A stretch of DNA of 64,000 nt from Nocardia spumae (GCF_020733635.1 NZ_JAJFZL010000001.1:248001-312000); one strand, 5' to 3'; positions 42,880 through 51,785 are shown, counted from the stretch's first letter. Made by a program: numbers and translations. The notes: generated from the sequence alone by a model not told the origin.

Positions 42880-44154
42880 TCAGCTGTGGGCCGCGGCCTC
42901 CGCGGCCGCCTGGGCCCGAGACAGCGCCTCCGGCACCGGGATCCGGCCCAGGAACATCTCGTCGAAGATCGCGTCGACGGCTCGCAGCGCGGCCGTGAAG
43001 CCGGGACCGCCACCGGATTCGATCCGCCGTCCGCGCAGCACGTCGAAGAACGGCGCGACATCGATTCCTTTGGCGGACCAATGGTCTCGGTACACCTGCT
43101 GATCGGACACCACGGCCGGAATGGTCTGCCCGCCGGCGGCCAGATAGCGGTTACCCGCGGGGCTGCCCAGCCAGGACAGCACGCGTCGAACCGCCTCGGG
43201 ATGAGCGCTGTTCGCGTTGGCGGCGACTCCGATCGCGTTGTTCGTACTGACCCGACCCGCCGGTCCCGCCGGAATCATCGCGATACCCCAGCGGAACCGG
43301 GCCTGCTCCGCGATCTGGGCCAGCGTGAAACTACCGGATTGGAACAGTGCCAACTTGCCTTGCAGGAAGGCATTCTTCGCGAAATCGCTGCCGGTGCGGG
43401 TATCGGCGGCCGGTGGTGTGAGCTGGGCATCGATCAGTCCCGTGAGATACCCGAAGGCATCCACACCCTGTGGACTGTCGAAGACGTAGCGATCGCCGTC
43501 CTGGAATCGACCGCCGGCCGAACCCAGATAGGGCAGTTCGATGGATTGGAAGTCGTTGGCGGCGTTGTACGCCCACGGTGCGGCCGTGGCGAGCCGCCGC
43601 AGCAGCGGCCGGAAGGTATCCGGTCCGTGCGGGTTCCAGGTCAGCTCGCCCAGTTCCGAGGGATCCACTCCGGCGGCGGCGAGCAAATCGCGGTTGTAGT
43701 AGACCACGGTGCCGCCGTCGACGAACTGCGGTACCGCCCAGAGCTTTCCGTGCCGGGTGTACTGTTCGACCGCGCTCGGATCCCATTGCCGCACCGCGTC
43801 CGGGCCGAGTAGCGCGCCGATATCGGTGAGCTTCCCGGCATCGGCGTAGTCGGTGTACGTGTTCGCCCAGAACAGGTCGTCGGCGGTGCCACCGGCCACG
43901 TCCAAACGCAGCTTCTGCTGGTAGGACGCCCAGGGCACCACCGTGACCCGCACCTCCACATCCGGGTTGGCCCGCTGGAATTCGTCGAGCGCCCCGCGAT
44001 AGGCCGATACGAAACCGTCGTCCCAGATGCGCATCCGCACCACAGTGCGGCCCGACGGCTCGCTCTCACGGCCCAGCCACAACGCCGCCGTCACCAGCAG
44101 TACCGCGCCGAGAACCACGGACAGCACGGCCAGGGTGGAGGTCTTCGGCGTCAT
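42880..44154 (-). CDS. ABC sugar importer, extracellular substrate-binding protein
   Basis: This 424-residue family 1 solute-binding protein binds an oligosaccharide or related ligand for import. It has an N-terminal membrane segment (LAVLSVVLGAVLLVTAALWLG) and a two-lobe binding fold with family patterns such as FWANTYTDYADAGKLTDI, PQFVDGGTVVYYNRDLL and FLQGKLALFQSGSF. Unusually, the N-terminal segment has no lipobox cysteine, so the protein is either anchored by the helix or released. The ATG overlaps the stop of the upstream permease gene (ATGA). Confidence 0.9.
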   Translation of the reverse strand: MTPKTSTLAVLSVVLGAVLLVTAALWLGRESEPSGRTVVRMRIWDDGFVSAYRGALDEFQRANPDVEVRVTVVPWASYQQKLRLDVAGGTADDLFWANTYTDYADAGKLTDIGALLGPDAVRQWDPSAVEQYTRHGKLWAVPQFVDGGTVVYYNRDLLAAAGVDPSELGELTWNPHGPDTFRPLLRRLATAAPWAYNAANDFQSIELPYLGSAGGRFQDGDRYVFDSPQGVDAFGYLTGLIDAQLTPPAADTRTGSDFAKNAFLQGKLALFQSGSFTLAQIAEQARFRWGIAMIPAGPAGRVSTNNAIGVAANANSAHPEAVRRVLSWLGSPAGNRYLAAGGQTIPAVVSDQQVYRDHWSAKGIDVAPFFDVLRGRRIESGGGPGFTAALRAVDAIFDEMFLGRIPVPEALSRAQAAAEAAAHS

Positions 44155-44990
44155 TTCAGCCCCGTCCACGCGAGAGATCGCAGCACCTGCCGCTGGAACA
44201 CCACGAACAGGACCACCAGCGGCACGATGGCGAGTGTGGTCGCCGCCATCACCAGCGTCCACTGCTCGTTGTAGCGGGTCTGCAGATCGGCGGTCGCGAC
44301 CGTCAGTACCTGCCAGCGGCCCGAGCCCGCCACCAGCGGCCACATGAAGCTGTTCCACTGGGTCACGACGGTGATCACCATCAGGGTCGCCAGGATGGGC
44401 CGGCTCATCGGCACCACGACATGGACGAGGATATCGAGCGTATTCGCGCCGTCGAGCCGGGCCGCGCCGAGCATCTCCCCCGGTATGCCGCGAAAGTACT
44501 GGCGCAGCAGGAAGATCGCGTAGGGCGAGCCGAAGACGAACGGCAGGATCAGGGCCCAGAAGGTATTGAGCCAACCGAGCCGGGCGAACATCAGATACAG
44601 CGGAATCAGCGTGACGATCGGCGGCACCATCATGGTGGCCAGATAGATCCAGAACAGCAGATCACGCCCGCGGAATTCGGTGCAGGCGAAGGCATATGCG
44701 GCGAGGATCGAGGTGAGCAACTGGCCGGCGGTGATGAACACCGTCATCAGCGCGGTCACCAGTGCCGCGCGGCCGAAACCGTGCGCGAAGACGTCGCGGA
44801 AATTGTCCCCGGTGACCGGATCCGGCAGGGCCAGGGGCGATTCGGCCGCGAACTGTCCCGGCGTCTTCACGGCGGTGAGAGCGCCCAGGACCAGCGGCGC
44901 GACCGTGCACATCGCGCCGGCGAGCAACAGCAGATAGGCCGACACCGACCGCAGTGCGGCCGAACGCCGGTGCCGTGGTTCAGAAGTCAT
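44151..44990 (-). CDS. ABC sugar importer permease, MalG type
   Basis: The 279-residue inner-membrane permease has six helices and the EAA loop (LGAARLDGANTLDILVHVVVPMSRP) that contacts the ATPase. It pairs with the MalF-type permease upstream, whose gene it overlaps by 11 bases. No ATPase gene is present in this cluster; in many actinobacteria a shared MsiK-type ATPase serves such importers. Confidence 0.92.
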   Translation of the reverse strand: MTSEPRHRRSAALRSVSAYLLLLAGAMCTVAPLVLGALTAVKTPGQFAAESPLALPDPVTGDNFRDVFAHGFGRAALVTALMTVFITAGQLLTSILAAYAFACTEFRGRDLLFWIYLATMMVPPIVTLIPLYLMFARLGWLNTFWALILPFVFGSPYAIFLLRQYFRGIPGEMLGAARLDGANTLDILVHVVVPMSRPILATLMVITVVTQWNSFMWPLVAGSGRWQVLTVATADLQTRYNEQWTLVMAATTLAIVPLVVLFVVFQRQVLRSLAWTGLK

Positions 44991-45846
44991 GCCCGGCCCT
45001 GCCGCGGAAGTACCGATGCTGCGCCACGGTGATGATCACCATGATCACGCAGACGACGATCGACATCACCGCCGCTCGTCCGGGCCGCGCGGCGTCGAAG
45101 GCCTCCGAGAAGATCTGCATGGCCACCACATTCGTGCTGTCCCCCGGTCCGCCTCTGGTCAGCGCGTACACCGTGTCGAAGGTCTGGAATGCGGTGATCG
45201 TCCCGGTCACCAGCACGAAGAACAGGGTGGGCCGCAGCAGTGGCAGCGTGAGCCAGCGAATCCGCCGCCAGCCGGTGGCGCCGTCCAGGGCGCCGGCCTC
45301 ATGGATCTCCTCCGGAATCGCGCGCAGCCCCGCGACGAAGAACAACGCCACATAGCCGAAGTTCGACCAGATACTCACCGCCGCAACCGAGGGCAGCGCG
45401 AGGGCGGGCTCGGCCAGCCAATCGATGCGCCGGCCGAGCACGGCGTTGAGCGCACCGTCGGTGGGTGCGAACAGCCATCGCCAGATCACACCCACCACCA
45501 CCGGGGCGCACATCCACGGCAGCGCGAACAACATCCGAAATCCACCACTGGCCCGCCGCCGCACCACCAGCGCCGCGACCACGAAGCCGAGCACCGTCTG
45601 CGCCGGCACCACCAGCAGGGTCAGCGCGGCGGTCACCAGCAGGGCGTGACCGAACTCGCCATCGGTCAGGACCGAGCGCCAGTTGCGCAGGCCGACGAAC
45701 TCCAGCGGGCCGAGCAGATTCCAGCTGTACAGACTCAGCAACGCGACCAGCACTATCGGCAGTACGAGGAACACGCCGATCCCGAGCAGGCTCGGGGCCA
45801 GCAGCACCCAACTCGTCGTGGCCCGACGAACCGCACGTCGGTTCAT
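44980..45846 (-). CDS. ABC sugar importer permease, MalF type
   Basis: The 288-residue permease has six membrane helices and the EAA motif region (EIHEAGALDGATGWRRIRWLTLPLL). It is the first gene of the three-gene importer and begins 36 bases after the end of an SDR gene on the same strand, so the dehydrogenase may belong to the same transcript. Import of a sugar or polyol is inferred from the family. Confidence 0.92.
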   Translation of the reverse strand: MNRRAVRRATTSWVLLAPSLLGIGVFLVLPIVLVALLSLYSWNLLGPLEFVGLRNWRSVLTDGEFGHALLVTAALTLLVVPAQTVLGFVVAALVVRRRASGGFRMLFALPWMCAPVVVGVIWRWLFAPTDGALNAVLGRRIDWLAEPALALPSVAAVSIWSNFGYVALFFVAGLRAIPEEIHEAGALDGATGWRRIRWLTLPLLRPTLFFVLVTGTITAFQTFDTVYALTRGGPGDSTNVVAMQIFSEAFDAARPGRAAVMSIVVCVIMVIITVAQHRYFRGRAGHDF

Positions 45847-45882
45847 ATCGGAAAACGCTACCGGGCCGGCGGTGTGCGCCGC

Positions 45883-46635
45883 TCAGTCCAGCGGGCCGCC
45901 GGCCACGTACACGACCTGGCCGGAAACGAAGCCCGCACCCTCACTGACGAGGAAGGACGCGGTATGTGCGATATCCTCCGGGCGACCGACGCGCTGTACC
46001 GGAATCTGGGATGCGGCCGCCTTCTGGAAGTCCTCGAACGGCACGCCCACACGCTCGGCCGTCGCGGCGGTCATATCGGTGACGATGAAACCGGGGGCGA
46101 TGGCATTGGCCGTGACGCCGAACTTACCGAGTTCCAGCGCAAGCGTTTTGGTGAAACCCTGCAGACCGGCCTTGGCCGCGGAGTAGTTGACCTGGCCCCG
46201 ATTGCCCTGGGCCGAGCTGCTCGACATGTTCACGATGCGACCCCACTTGGCGTCCACCATGTACTTCTGCACCGCGCGGCTCATCAGGAAGGCGCCACGC
46301 AGGTGCACGTTCATCACCGCGTCCCAGTCGTCGACACTCATCTTGAACAGCAGGTTGTCGCGCAGGATGCCGGCGTTGTTGACGAGTACCGTGGGCGGGC
46401 CGAGCTCCTCGGCCAGCTGGGTCACCGCGGCGGCCACCGAGGTCTCGTCGGAGACGTCGGCTCCCAGCGCCAGCGCCCGGCCACCGGCCTCGGTGATCGC
46501 CCGGACGGTATCGGCGCAGTGCGCCGCGTCCAGATCGAGCACGCCGACCTTCAGCCCGTCCTGTGCCAGCCGGGTCGCGATCGCGGCTCCGATACCCCGT
46601 GCTGCGCCGGAAACGACGGCAACGCGTTCAGCCAT
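45883..46635 (-). CDS. SDR family oxidoreductase (FabG-like)
   Basis: The protein (250 residues) is a short-chain NAD(P)-dependent reductase. It shows the cofactor motif VSGAARGIG, NNAG in LVNNAGILRDN, and the catalytic Ser, Tyr, Lys set in NMSSSSAQGNRGQVNYSAAK. It resembles 3-oxoacyl-ACP reductases, but such similarity also covers sugar and alcohol dehydrogenases. ATG 46635 follows AGGAGG by 8 bases. Its closeness to an ABC sugar importer suggests either a sugar-oxidising step or coincidence. Confidence 0.88.
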   Translation of the reverse strand: MAERVAVVSGAARGIGAAIATRLAQDGLKVGVLDLDAAHCADTVRAITEAGGRALALGADVSDETSVAAAVTQLAEELGPPTVLVNNAGILRDNLLFKMSVDDWDAVMNVHLRGAFLMSRAVQKYMVDAKWGRIVNMSSSSAQGNRGQVNYSAAKAGLQGFTKTLALELGKFGVTANAIAPGFIVTDMTAATAERVGVPFEDFQKAAASQIPVQRVGRPEDIAHTASFLVSEGAGFVSGQVVYVAGGPLD

Positions 46636-46714
46636 TGGGCGGTCCTCCTGTATGTCGCGGGACATTCGCTGTGAGGGACGGTACGCCCTCGTCCCGGGCG
46701 TCGGCTCGCGGCCA

Positions 46715-47593
46715 CTATTCGACCCAGAGCGACCAGATGCTGTTGCGTCCCTGCCCTTCGCAGACCAGCGCGTGGCCGTCCGGGGTCCGGGCGGTCTTGT
46801 CCAGGGTGGGATCGCATTTGGCGCCGCCCTCGAAGACCGCCGTCGACACTTGATAGGGCCCGGTCCATCGGTAGCCGCCGGCGCCGTGAAGGCACAGCAG
46901 CGTGCTGCCGTCCGAGGCGGCGCCGAGCAGTCCGGCCTGCGTCTGGGTACACACCTCGCCCTTGGCCGCCGAGACCGGGCCGGCCGCCGCGGTCGTGGTG
47001 GGGGACGCGGTGGCCGGCGGCACAGCCGCGGCGGTGGTCGGCACCACGACCCGGGTACTCTCCGTATGCGAGCCCGCGGTCTCGGTGCTCAGCGCCGCCG
47101 GTACGGTACGTAATGTGGTGTGCGGCAAGGTGACACCGGACAACACCAGTGCCGCCGCGAGAATCAGCACCTCGGCCAGGCCCAGCAGCAGCGCCGACAT
47201 CGCCATCACACGGCCGCGTGGATGACTGAAGGCGATCAACCCGAAGACGATCGCCACCGGGAACAATCCGAGTAGCGCCGCGACGAGGGCGATGACGGCA
47301 TAGGGATTGACGATGGGTGGCACCTCGACCCGCAGTCGTCCGGTGCGGCGCCGAGTGGGAGTGCTGTCCCAGCGGTCCTCGTCGGGTTCGGCCGGCGGCA
47401 CCCGTCTTCGGCTCTGCGTGGTTTCCCAGCGTTCCTCCGCAGGTTCCGTGACCCGGGCGTCGGGTGGCCGGCGGCGCAGTGGCGGTGGCGCCGGATTCCA
47501 GCGATCGTCCGGTGCGCCCGGCTCATCGGGCCAGTACTCGTCCTCCGGACTCTCGGGCCAGCGTTCGACCTCCGCGTACTGCTTGGGGGCCAT
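46715..47593 (-). CDS. Membrane protein with DUF4190-like double helix and secreted C-terminus
   Basis: The 292-residue protein has a 95-residue hydrophilic, proline- and arginine-rich cytoplasmic region with repeated RWxxxPxRRR-type patterns (RWNPAPPPLRRRP, RWETTQSRRRV, RWDSTPTRRRT), two membrane helices (about residues 100-160, DUF4190-like) and an outward domain with four cysteines that probably form two disulfides (EVCTQTQ, LLCLHG, KCDPT, LVCEGQG). No enzymatic motif is present. Function unknown; the Arg/Trp repeats could bind nucleotides, acidic lipids or partner proteins. Confidence 0.75.
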   Translation of the reverse strand: MAPKQYAEVERWPESPEDEYWPDEPGAPDDRWNPAPPPLRRRPPDARVTEPAEERWETTQSRRRVPPAEPDEDRWDSTPTRRRTGRLRVEVPPIVNPYAVIALVAALLGLFPVAIVFGLIAFSHPRGRVMAMSALLLGLAEVLILAAALVLSGVTLPHTTLRTVPAALSTETAGSHTESTRVVVPTTAAAVPPATASPTTTAAAGPVSAAKGEVCTQTQAGLLGAASDGSTLLCLHGAGGYRWTGPYQVSTAVFEGGAKCDPTLDKTARTPDGHALVCEGQGRNSIWSLWVE

Positions 47594-48018
47594 ACGGTTC
47601 CTCTCACGTTCGTGCAGGAACCTTGATCACGCGGACCCCGCCCGTTACCGAAGAAGGATAGGTGGCTCAGCGTGGCCCGCAACCCCCCGTCCGTCCAGTG
47701 CTGAGGGGGTAATCGAGGGTGAATGCGCCGGGCGTCATCCCCGAGCGTCCGGCGCATACCGCTACATCTCGTCGATCACATGCTCTCCGACCAGGGAGAT
47801 CCGGACTGCCAGCATCCATCCCGCAATCGCGATGACGGTGCGGTCGTAGCGGTCCGGCCGGGATCTGCGCGAATGTCGAGCACGATGTGCGCCCCCGGTC
47901 TGCGGCGGTGGTGTGGCGGAGATATAGGCGGCGCCGCGCCGCGTTCGCCGGTGTGCGGCGTGCCGGGGACCGGCCCCGGGTAATCGGACCGCGGCGCGGG
48001 CCCCGCCCGGTACCGCGG
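47594..48018. other. Intergenic stretch without a supported gene
   Basis: These 425 bases lie between two minus-strand genes. A hydrophobic frame ending at 47762 (IAIAGWMLAVRISLVG) is open on the minus strand but has no start codon with a ribosome binding site. No hairpin or repeat stands out. Confidence 0.45.
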
Positions 48019-48222
48019 TCACGGGATGGCCCGATCGTCGAGGACGCAGCGGCCCTGGGCGACCAGCACCGCGCGCGCCCGGCGCCGGACCACGCAGGTG
48101 TCGACGGTGCAGTCCAGATGGAGTTGCATGGCGGCATGTGCCTGTTCGGCCGTCATGATGCCGGGATCGACGCCGCATTGCAGCAGGCCGGCGACCGGCA
48201 CGTGCAGATTGGTCAGCTGCAT
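48019..48222 (-). CDS. 67-residue conserved-looking small protein
   Basis: The 67-residue protein starts MQLTNLHVPVAGLLQCGVDPG, is mostly helical and has three cysteines (LQCGVD, LDCTV, DTCVV) plus a fourth in GRCVLDD, a pattern that could bind metal or form disulfides. GGAGGTGA lies 4 bases before the ATG, an almost perfect Shine-Dalgarno match. I recall similar small proteins from Nocardia and Rhodococcus without assigned function. It overlaps the end of a Gly/His-rich reading frame by 10 bases, so the two may be translationally coupled. Confidence 0.7.
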   Translation of the reverse strand: MQLTNLHVPVAGLLQCGVDPGIMTAEQAHAAMQLHLDCTVDTCVVRRRARAVLVAQGRCVLDDRAIP

Positions 48223-48440
48223 GTGGTCACCTCCGCCACACCCGGCGCCGACCGGCGGCGTGGTGGTGCGGGTGGATCGTGTGGTCCGGCCGGGATACGG
48301 TCGGACCAGGTGGCCGACGCCCGGCGCCCGTGGCCGATACCGCGCCCGTGGCCGTGGCCGTGGCCGTGGCCGATACCGCGCCCGCGGCGGGGCGATAGCT
48401 CGCTGGTCATCAACGACGACCCGATGACATGAACAGCCAT
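48213..48440 (-). CDS. Small Gly/His-repeat protein (uncertain)
   Basis: A 75-residue reading frame begins MAVHVIGSSLMTSELS and contains a Gly/His tract (GRGIGHGHGHGHGRGIGHG) followed by a proline/arginine-rich end. AGGAG precedes the ATG at only 2 bases, and the frame ends inside the next gene's start region. The His-rich tract could bind Ni, Cu or Zn ions. It may be a real small metal-binding protein or a by-product of the hexanucleotide repeat that encodes the tract. Confidence 0.35.
   Translation of the reverse strand: MAVHVIGSSLMTSELSPRRGRGIGHGHGHGHGRGIGHGRRASATWSDRIPAGPHDPPAPPRRRSAPGVAEVTTCS
48330..48384. repeat. Tandem GTGGCC hexanucleotide array within a 19-base direct repeat
   Basis: GTGGCC occurs five times (48330 and four in tandem at 48348-48371). 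The unit GTGGCCGATACCGCGCCCG occurs at 48330-48348 and again at 48366-48384. The array lies in the Gly/His reading frame and looks like a site of slippage-driven copy number change. Confidence 0.8.
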
Positions 48441-48778
48441 GACTCCTCGTTCCTGCATGCGATAACCCGACTGTGCCCGGCGAGCCGACTCCGGGGCCCC
48501 GCTGCGAGCACACTCCCAGCATCCTCCAGATCGGCCCCGCGCGGGCCGAAATCGCGGATCCGCGTCGAATTCGGGCGAATCGCCAGCAGTGAATCCGGTT
48601 GCGCTGCCGGGCACTTCGGCTCGGCGCGCGATCGGGAGCTGTCCGGATCCTCGGCGCGTCGGAGGCCGGGGCCGGCGCGGGCGGTGGGCGAATTCGTGGA
48701 ACCGGAAGATCACGAAACCACACCCGTTACGCAACGAACATATGTTTACGATTCCCGCCGGTGGGTAATCGGGGGGAT
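48441..48778. other. Intergenic stretch without a supported gene
   Basis: In these 338 bases I see no gene. A 10-base palindrome AACATATGTT (48737-48746) stands 33 bases before the small membrane protein start in an AT-rich patch and probably marks its promoter or operator. Confidence 0.4.
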
Positions 48779-48976
48779 GTGGACCGCGGGCTGAGAAACA
48801 CCTCACCTCGATACCGCAGACTCTTTCCGGGCGACTGGGTGGAACGCCTCATCGTTGGAATGTTGTTCGCGGTATCGGCTGTCGGGGTGTACATGCTGAC
48901 CGGAGCCATGCTCTCATCCTTGCTGGTAGGAGCACTGGTTGCGGTAGTCGCGCTCGGTGTCGTGACAATGTTGTAG
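48779..48976 (+). CDS. 65-residue two-helix membrane protein
   Basis: The 65-residue protein has a basic N-terminus (RYRRLFPGDWVERL) and two hydrophobic segments (VGMLFAVSAVGVYMLTGAML; SSLLVGALVAVVALGVVTML), with almost no loop between them, as in a helical hairpin. GTG 48779 is chosen; a GGGGGG run lies just upstream with short spacing. Its stop codon lies inside the arm of a strong terminator. Function unknown. Confidence 0.6.
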   Translation: MDRGLRNTSPRYRRLFPGDWVERLIVGMLFAVSAVGVYMLTGAMLSSLLVGALVAVVALGVVTML

Positions 48977-49000
48977 CCGGTCGGCGAACCGACCGGCTAC
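48973..49000. terminator. Bidirectional terminator between small membrane protein and sdhB
   Basis: A 12-base perfect stem (GTAGCCGGTCGG with CCGACCGGCTAC) and CGAA tetraloop includes the stop codon of the small membrane protein and lies 35 bases from the end of the convergent sdhB. Confidence 0.9.
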
Positions 49001-49034
49001 CTGATCTTCTGTTATCCGATATCCGTGTGTAATT

Positions 49035-49781
49035 TCACCGCCGGAACAATTTATTACCCAGCCAAACCACCGGATCGTATTTCCGATCCACCACCCGCTC
49101 CTTCATCGGAATGAGCGCATTGTCGGTAATCTTGATATGTTCCGGGCAGACCTCGGTGCAGCATTTCGTGATATTGCAGTAGCCGAGCCCGAACTCCTCC
49201 TGCGCCGCCTCCCGCCGATCGGCCACGTCCAGCGGATGCATCTCCAGCTCGGCCACCCGCATCAGATACCGGGGCCCGGAGAAGGCTTCCTTGTTGTCGT
49301 CGTGGTCGCGCACCACGTGACATGTGTTCTGGCACAGGAAGCATTCGATGCACTTGCGGAACTCCTGCGACCGCTCCACATCCCGCTGCTGCATCCGGTA
49401 TTCGCCCGGTTTCAGATCCGCCGGAGGCGTGAAAGACGGTATCTCCCTGGCCTTCTGGTAGTTGAACGACACGTCGGTGACGAGGTCGCGGATGACCGGG
49501 AAGGTGCGCATCGGGGTCACCGTGACCACTTCGTCGGTGGTGAAGGTCGACATTCGGGTCATGCACAGCAGCCGCGGGCGGCCGTTCACCTCGGCCGAGC
49601 ACGAACCGCATTTGCCGGCCTTGCAGTTCCAGCGCACTGCCAGATCCGGTGCCTGGGTGGCCTGCAGGCGATGGATGATGTCGAGGACGACCTCGCCCTC
49701 GTTCACCTCGACCGTGAAGTCCTGCAGTTCGCCCTTGTCGTTGTCACCGCGCCATACGCGGAAGTGGGCATCGTAACCCAT
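49035..49781 (-). CDS. sdhB: Succinate dehydrogenase iron-sulfur subunit (Sdh1 type)
   Basis: This 248-residue protein carries the three Fe-S clusters that pass electrons from flavin to quinone. The [2Fe-2S] ligands are in WNCKAGKCGSCSAEVNGRPRLLC; the [4Fe-4S] and [3Fe-4S] ligands are in CIECFLCQNTC and CNITKCCTEVCPEH. It resembles the Sdh1 complex (Rv0247c type) of mycobacteria. Its ATG follows the sdhA stop by 2 bases. It is the last gene of the operon and ends before a bidirectional terminator. Confidence 0.95.
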   Translation of the reverse strand: MGYDAHFRVWRGDNDKGELQDFTVEVNEGEVVLDIIHRLQATQAPDLAVRWNCKAGKCGSCSAEVNGRPRLLCMTRMSTFTTDEVVTVTPMRTFPVIRDLVTDVSFNYQKAREIPSFTPPADLKPGEYRMQQRDVERSQEFRKCIECFLCQNTCHVVRDHDDNKEAFSGPRYLMRVAELEMHPLDVADRREAAQEEFGLGYCNITKCCTEVCPEHIKITDNALIPMKERVVDRKYDPVVWLGNKLFRR

Positions 49782-49783
49782 TG

Positions 49784-51724
49784 TTACTCACCGCCTTTCG
49801 CGGATGATCCGGCGGCCGCGGGGTGGGCGGCGATCTCCGCCGGGGTGTAGTACTTCTCCAGCTCGCCCACGTCGAACAGGGCGAGCAGGTCCTCGCGCAT
49901 CGGTTTCTGATCCTCCGAGGTGACCACCACCGAGGGCACCGTCTCCTCGGCGCTGCCGGGCTCGATCCGGCAGACCAGCAGCCGGTTGCGCCAATCCGCG
50001 TCCATCTTCGGGTGATCGTCGCGGGTGTGCCCGCCGCGACTCTCCGTGCGCAGCAGCGCCGCCTGGGCGACACATTCACTGACCAGCAACATGTTCCGCA
50101 GATCGAGTGCGAGATGCCAGCCCGGATTGAACTGCCGGTGCCCCTCGACGGTGACGTTGGCGTAGCGATCGCGGAGCTCGCCCAGATGCCCGTTGGCCTG
50201 TTCGAGTTCATGCTCCTTGCGGATGATGCCGACCAGATCGTTCATCGTCTGCTGCAGATCGGTGTGCAGGGTGTAGGGATTCTCGCCGGTACCGGAGGCC
50301 GGCGGATCGAACGGCGCCAGTGCCGATTTCGCGGCGGCGTCGATATCGGAGTCCGACACTTCCGGACGCTGTGGCAGCCCTTCCACGTAGGTCGCCGCGC
50401 CCAGCCCGGCCCGCCGGCCGAAGACCAGCAGATCCGACAGCGAGTTGCCGCCCAGCCGGTTCGATCCGTGCATGCCGCCGGAACACTCACCGGCGGCGAA
50501 CAATCCGGGCACGGTGGCCGCACCCGTATCGGGATCGACCTCGATACCGCCCATCACGTAGTGACAGGTGGGCCCGACCTCCATCGGCTCCTTGGTGATG
50601 TCCACATCGGCCAGCTCCTTGAACTGGTGATGCATCGACGGCAGCCGCTTGAGGATCTCGTCGGCGGGCAGTCGGGACGCGATATCGAGATACACCCCAC
50701 CGTGTTCGGTGCCGCGGCCGGCTTTGACCTCCTCGTTGATCGCCCGCGCCACCTCGTCACGGGGCAGCAGATCCGGGGTCCGGCGCGCGGAATCGTTATC
50801 ACGCAACCACTGATCGGCCTCGTCCTCGGTTTCGGCGTACTGCCCCTTGAACACCGCGGGGATGTAGTCGAACATGAACCGCTTGCCCTCGGTGTTCTTG
50901 AGCACCCCGCCGTCACCGCGGACACCTTCGGTGACGAGGATCCCCTTCACGCTGGGCGGCCAGACCATGCCGGTCGGATGGAACTGCAGGAACTCCATGT
51001 TGATCAGCGAGGCGCCGGCCCGCAGCGCCAGCGCGTGCCCGTCACCGGTGTACTCCCAGGAGTTCGAGGTCGTCTTGTAGGACTTGCCGACACCGCCGGT
51101 GGCCAGGACCACCGCCGGTGTCTCGAACAGCACGAACCGTCCCGACTCCCGCCAGTACCCGAAGGCGCCGGAGATGGCGTCACCGTCCTTGAGTAGATCG
51201 GTGATGGTGCATTCGGCGAACACCTTGATCCGGGCCTCGTAGTCACCGGTCTCGGCGAAATCCTCCTGCTGCAGCGAGACGATCTTCTGCTGCATGGTCC
51301 GGATGATCTCCAGACCGGTGCGGTCACCGACGTGGGCGAGCCGGGGGTAGGTGTGGCCGCCGAAGTTGCGCTGGCTGATCCGGCCGTCGGCCGTCCGATC
51401 GAACAGCGCACCGTAGGTCTCCAGCTCCCAGACCCGATCGGGAGCCTCCTGGGCGTGCAGTTCGGCCATCCGCCAGTTGTTGAGGAATTTGCCGCCGCGC
51501 ATGGTGTCGCGGAAATGAGTCTGCCAGTTGTCCTTTTCGTTGGCGTTGCCCATCGAGGCGGCGCAGCCGCCCTCGGCCATGACCGTATGTGCCTTGCCGA
51601 ACAGCGATTTACACACCACCGCCACCGACAGACCGTGTTCACGGGCCTCGATCACCGCACGCAGTCCGGCGCCACCGGCACCGATCACGACGACGTCGTA
51701 CTTGTGCCGTTCGACTTCAGGCAT
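49784..51724 (-). CDS. sdhA: Succinate dehydrogenase flavoprotein subunit (Sdh1 type)
   Basis: The 646-residue catalytic subunit oxidises succinate to fumarate with covalently bound FAD. The dinucleotide-binding motif VVVIGAGGAGLRAV, the HTVMAEGGCAA block with FAD-linked region, and active-site segments FLQFHPTGMVWPP, HGGVYLDIAS and CHYVMGGIEVD are all present. It corresponds to Rv0248c-type SdhA. It lies between the membrane anchor gene (61 bases upstream) and sdhB. Confidence 0.96.
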   Translation of the reverse strand: MPEVERHKYDVVVIGAGGAGLRAVIEAREHGLSVAVVCKSLFGKAHTVMAEGGCAASMGNANEKDNWQTHFRDTMRGGKFLNNWRMAELHAQEAPDRVWELETYGALFDRTADGRISQRNFGGHTYPRLAHVGDRTGLEIIRTMQQKIVSLQQEDFAETGDYEARIKVFAECTITDLLKDGDAISGAFGYWRESGRFVLFETPAVVLATGGVGKSYKTTSNSWEYTGDGHALALRAGASLINMEFLQFHPTGMVWPPSVKGILVTEGVRGDGGVLKNTEGKRFMFDYIPAVFKGQYAETEDEADQWLRDNDSARRTPDLLPRDEVARAINEEVKAGRGTEHGGVYLDIASRLPADEILKRLPSMHHQFKELADVDITKEPMEVGPTCHYVMGGIEVDPDTGAATVPGLFAAGECSGGMHGSNRLGGNSLSDLLVFGRRAGLGAATYVEGLPQRPEVSDSDIDAAAKSALAPFDPPASGTGENPYTLHTDLQQTMNDLVGIIRKEHELEQANGHLGELRDRYANVTVEGHRQFNPGWHLALDLRNMLLVSECVAQAALLRTESRGGHTRDDHPKMDADWRNRLLVCRIEPGSAEETVPSVVVTSEDQKPMREDLLALFDVGELEKYYTPAEIAAHPAAAGSSAKGGE

Positions 51725-51785
51725 GAAACGAATACTCCTGAGAGACTGAGGAATTGGGCTCTGTAGGCGTTGCCATTCGGCGATA

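Noticed and set aside
47762..47838. A small hydrophobic protein on the minus strand.
   Set aside because: No start codon or ribosome binding site in frame; short hydrophobic runs arise by chance.
48330..48384. Possible CRISPR-like repeats.
   Set aside because: Units are tandem hexanucleotides with one 19-base duplicate and no regular unique spacers.
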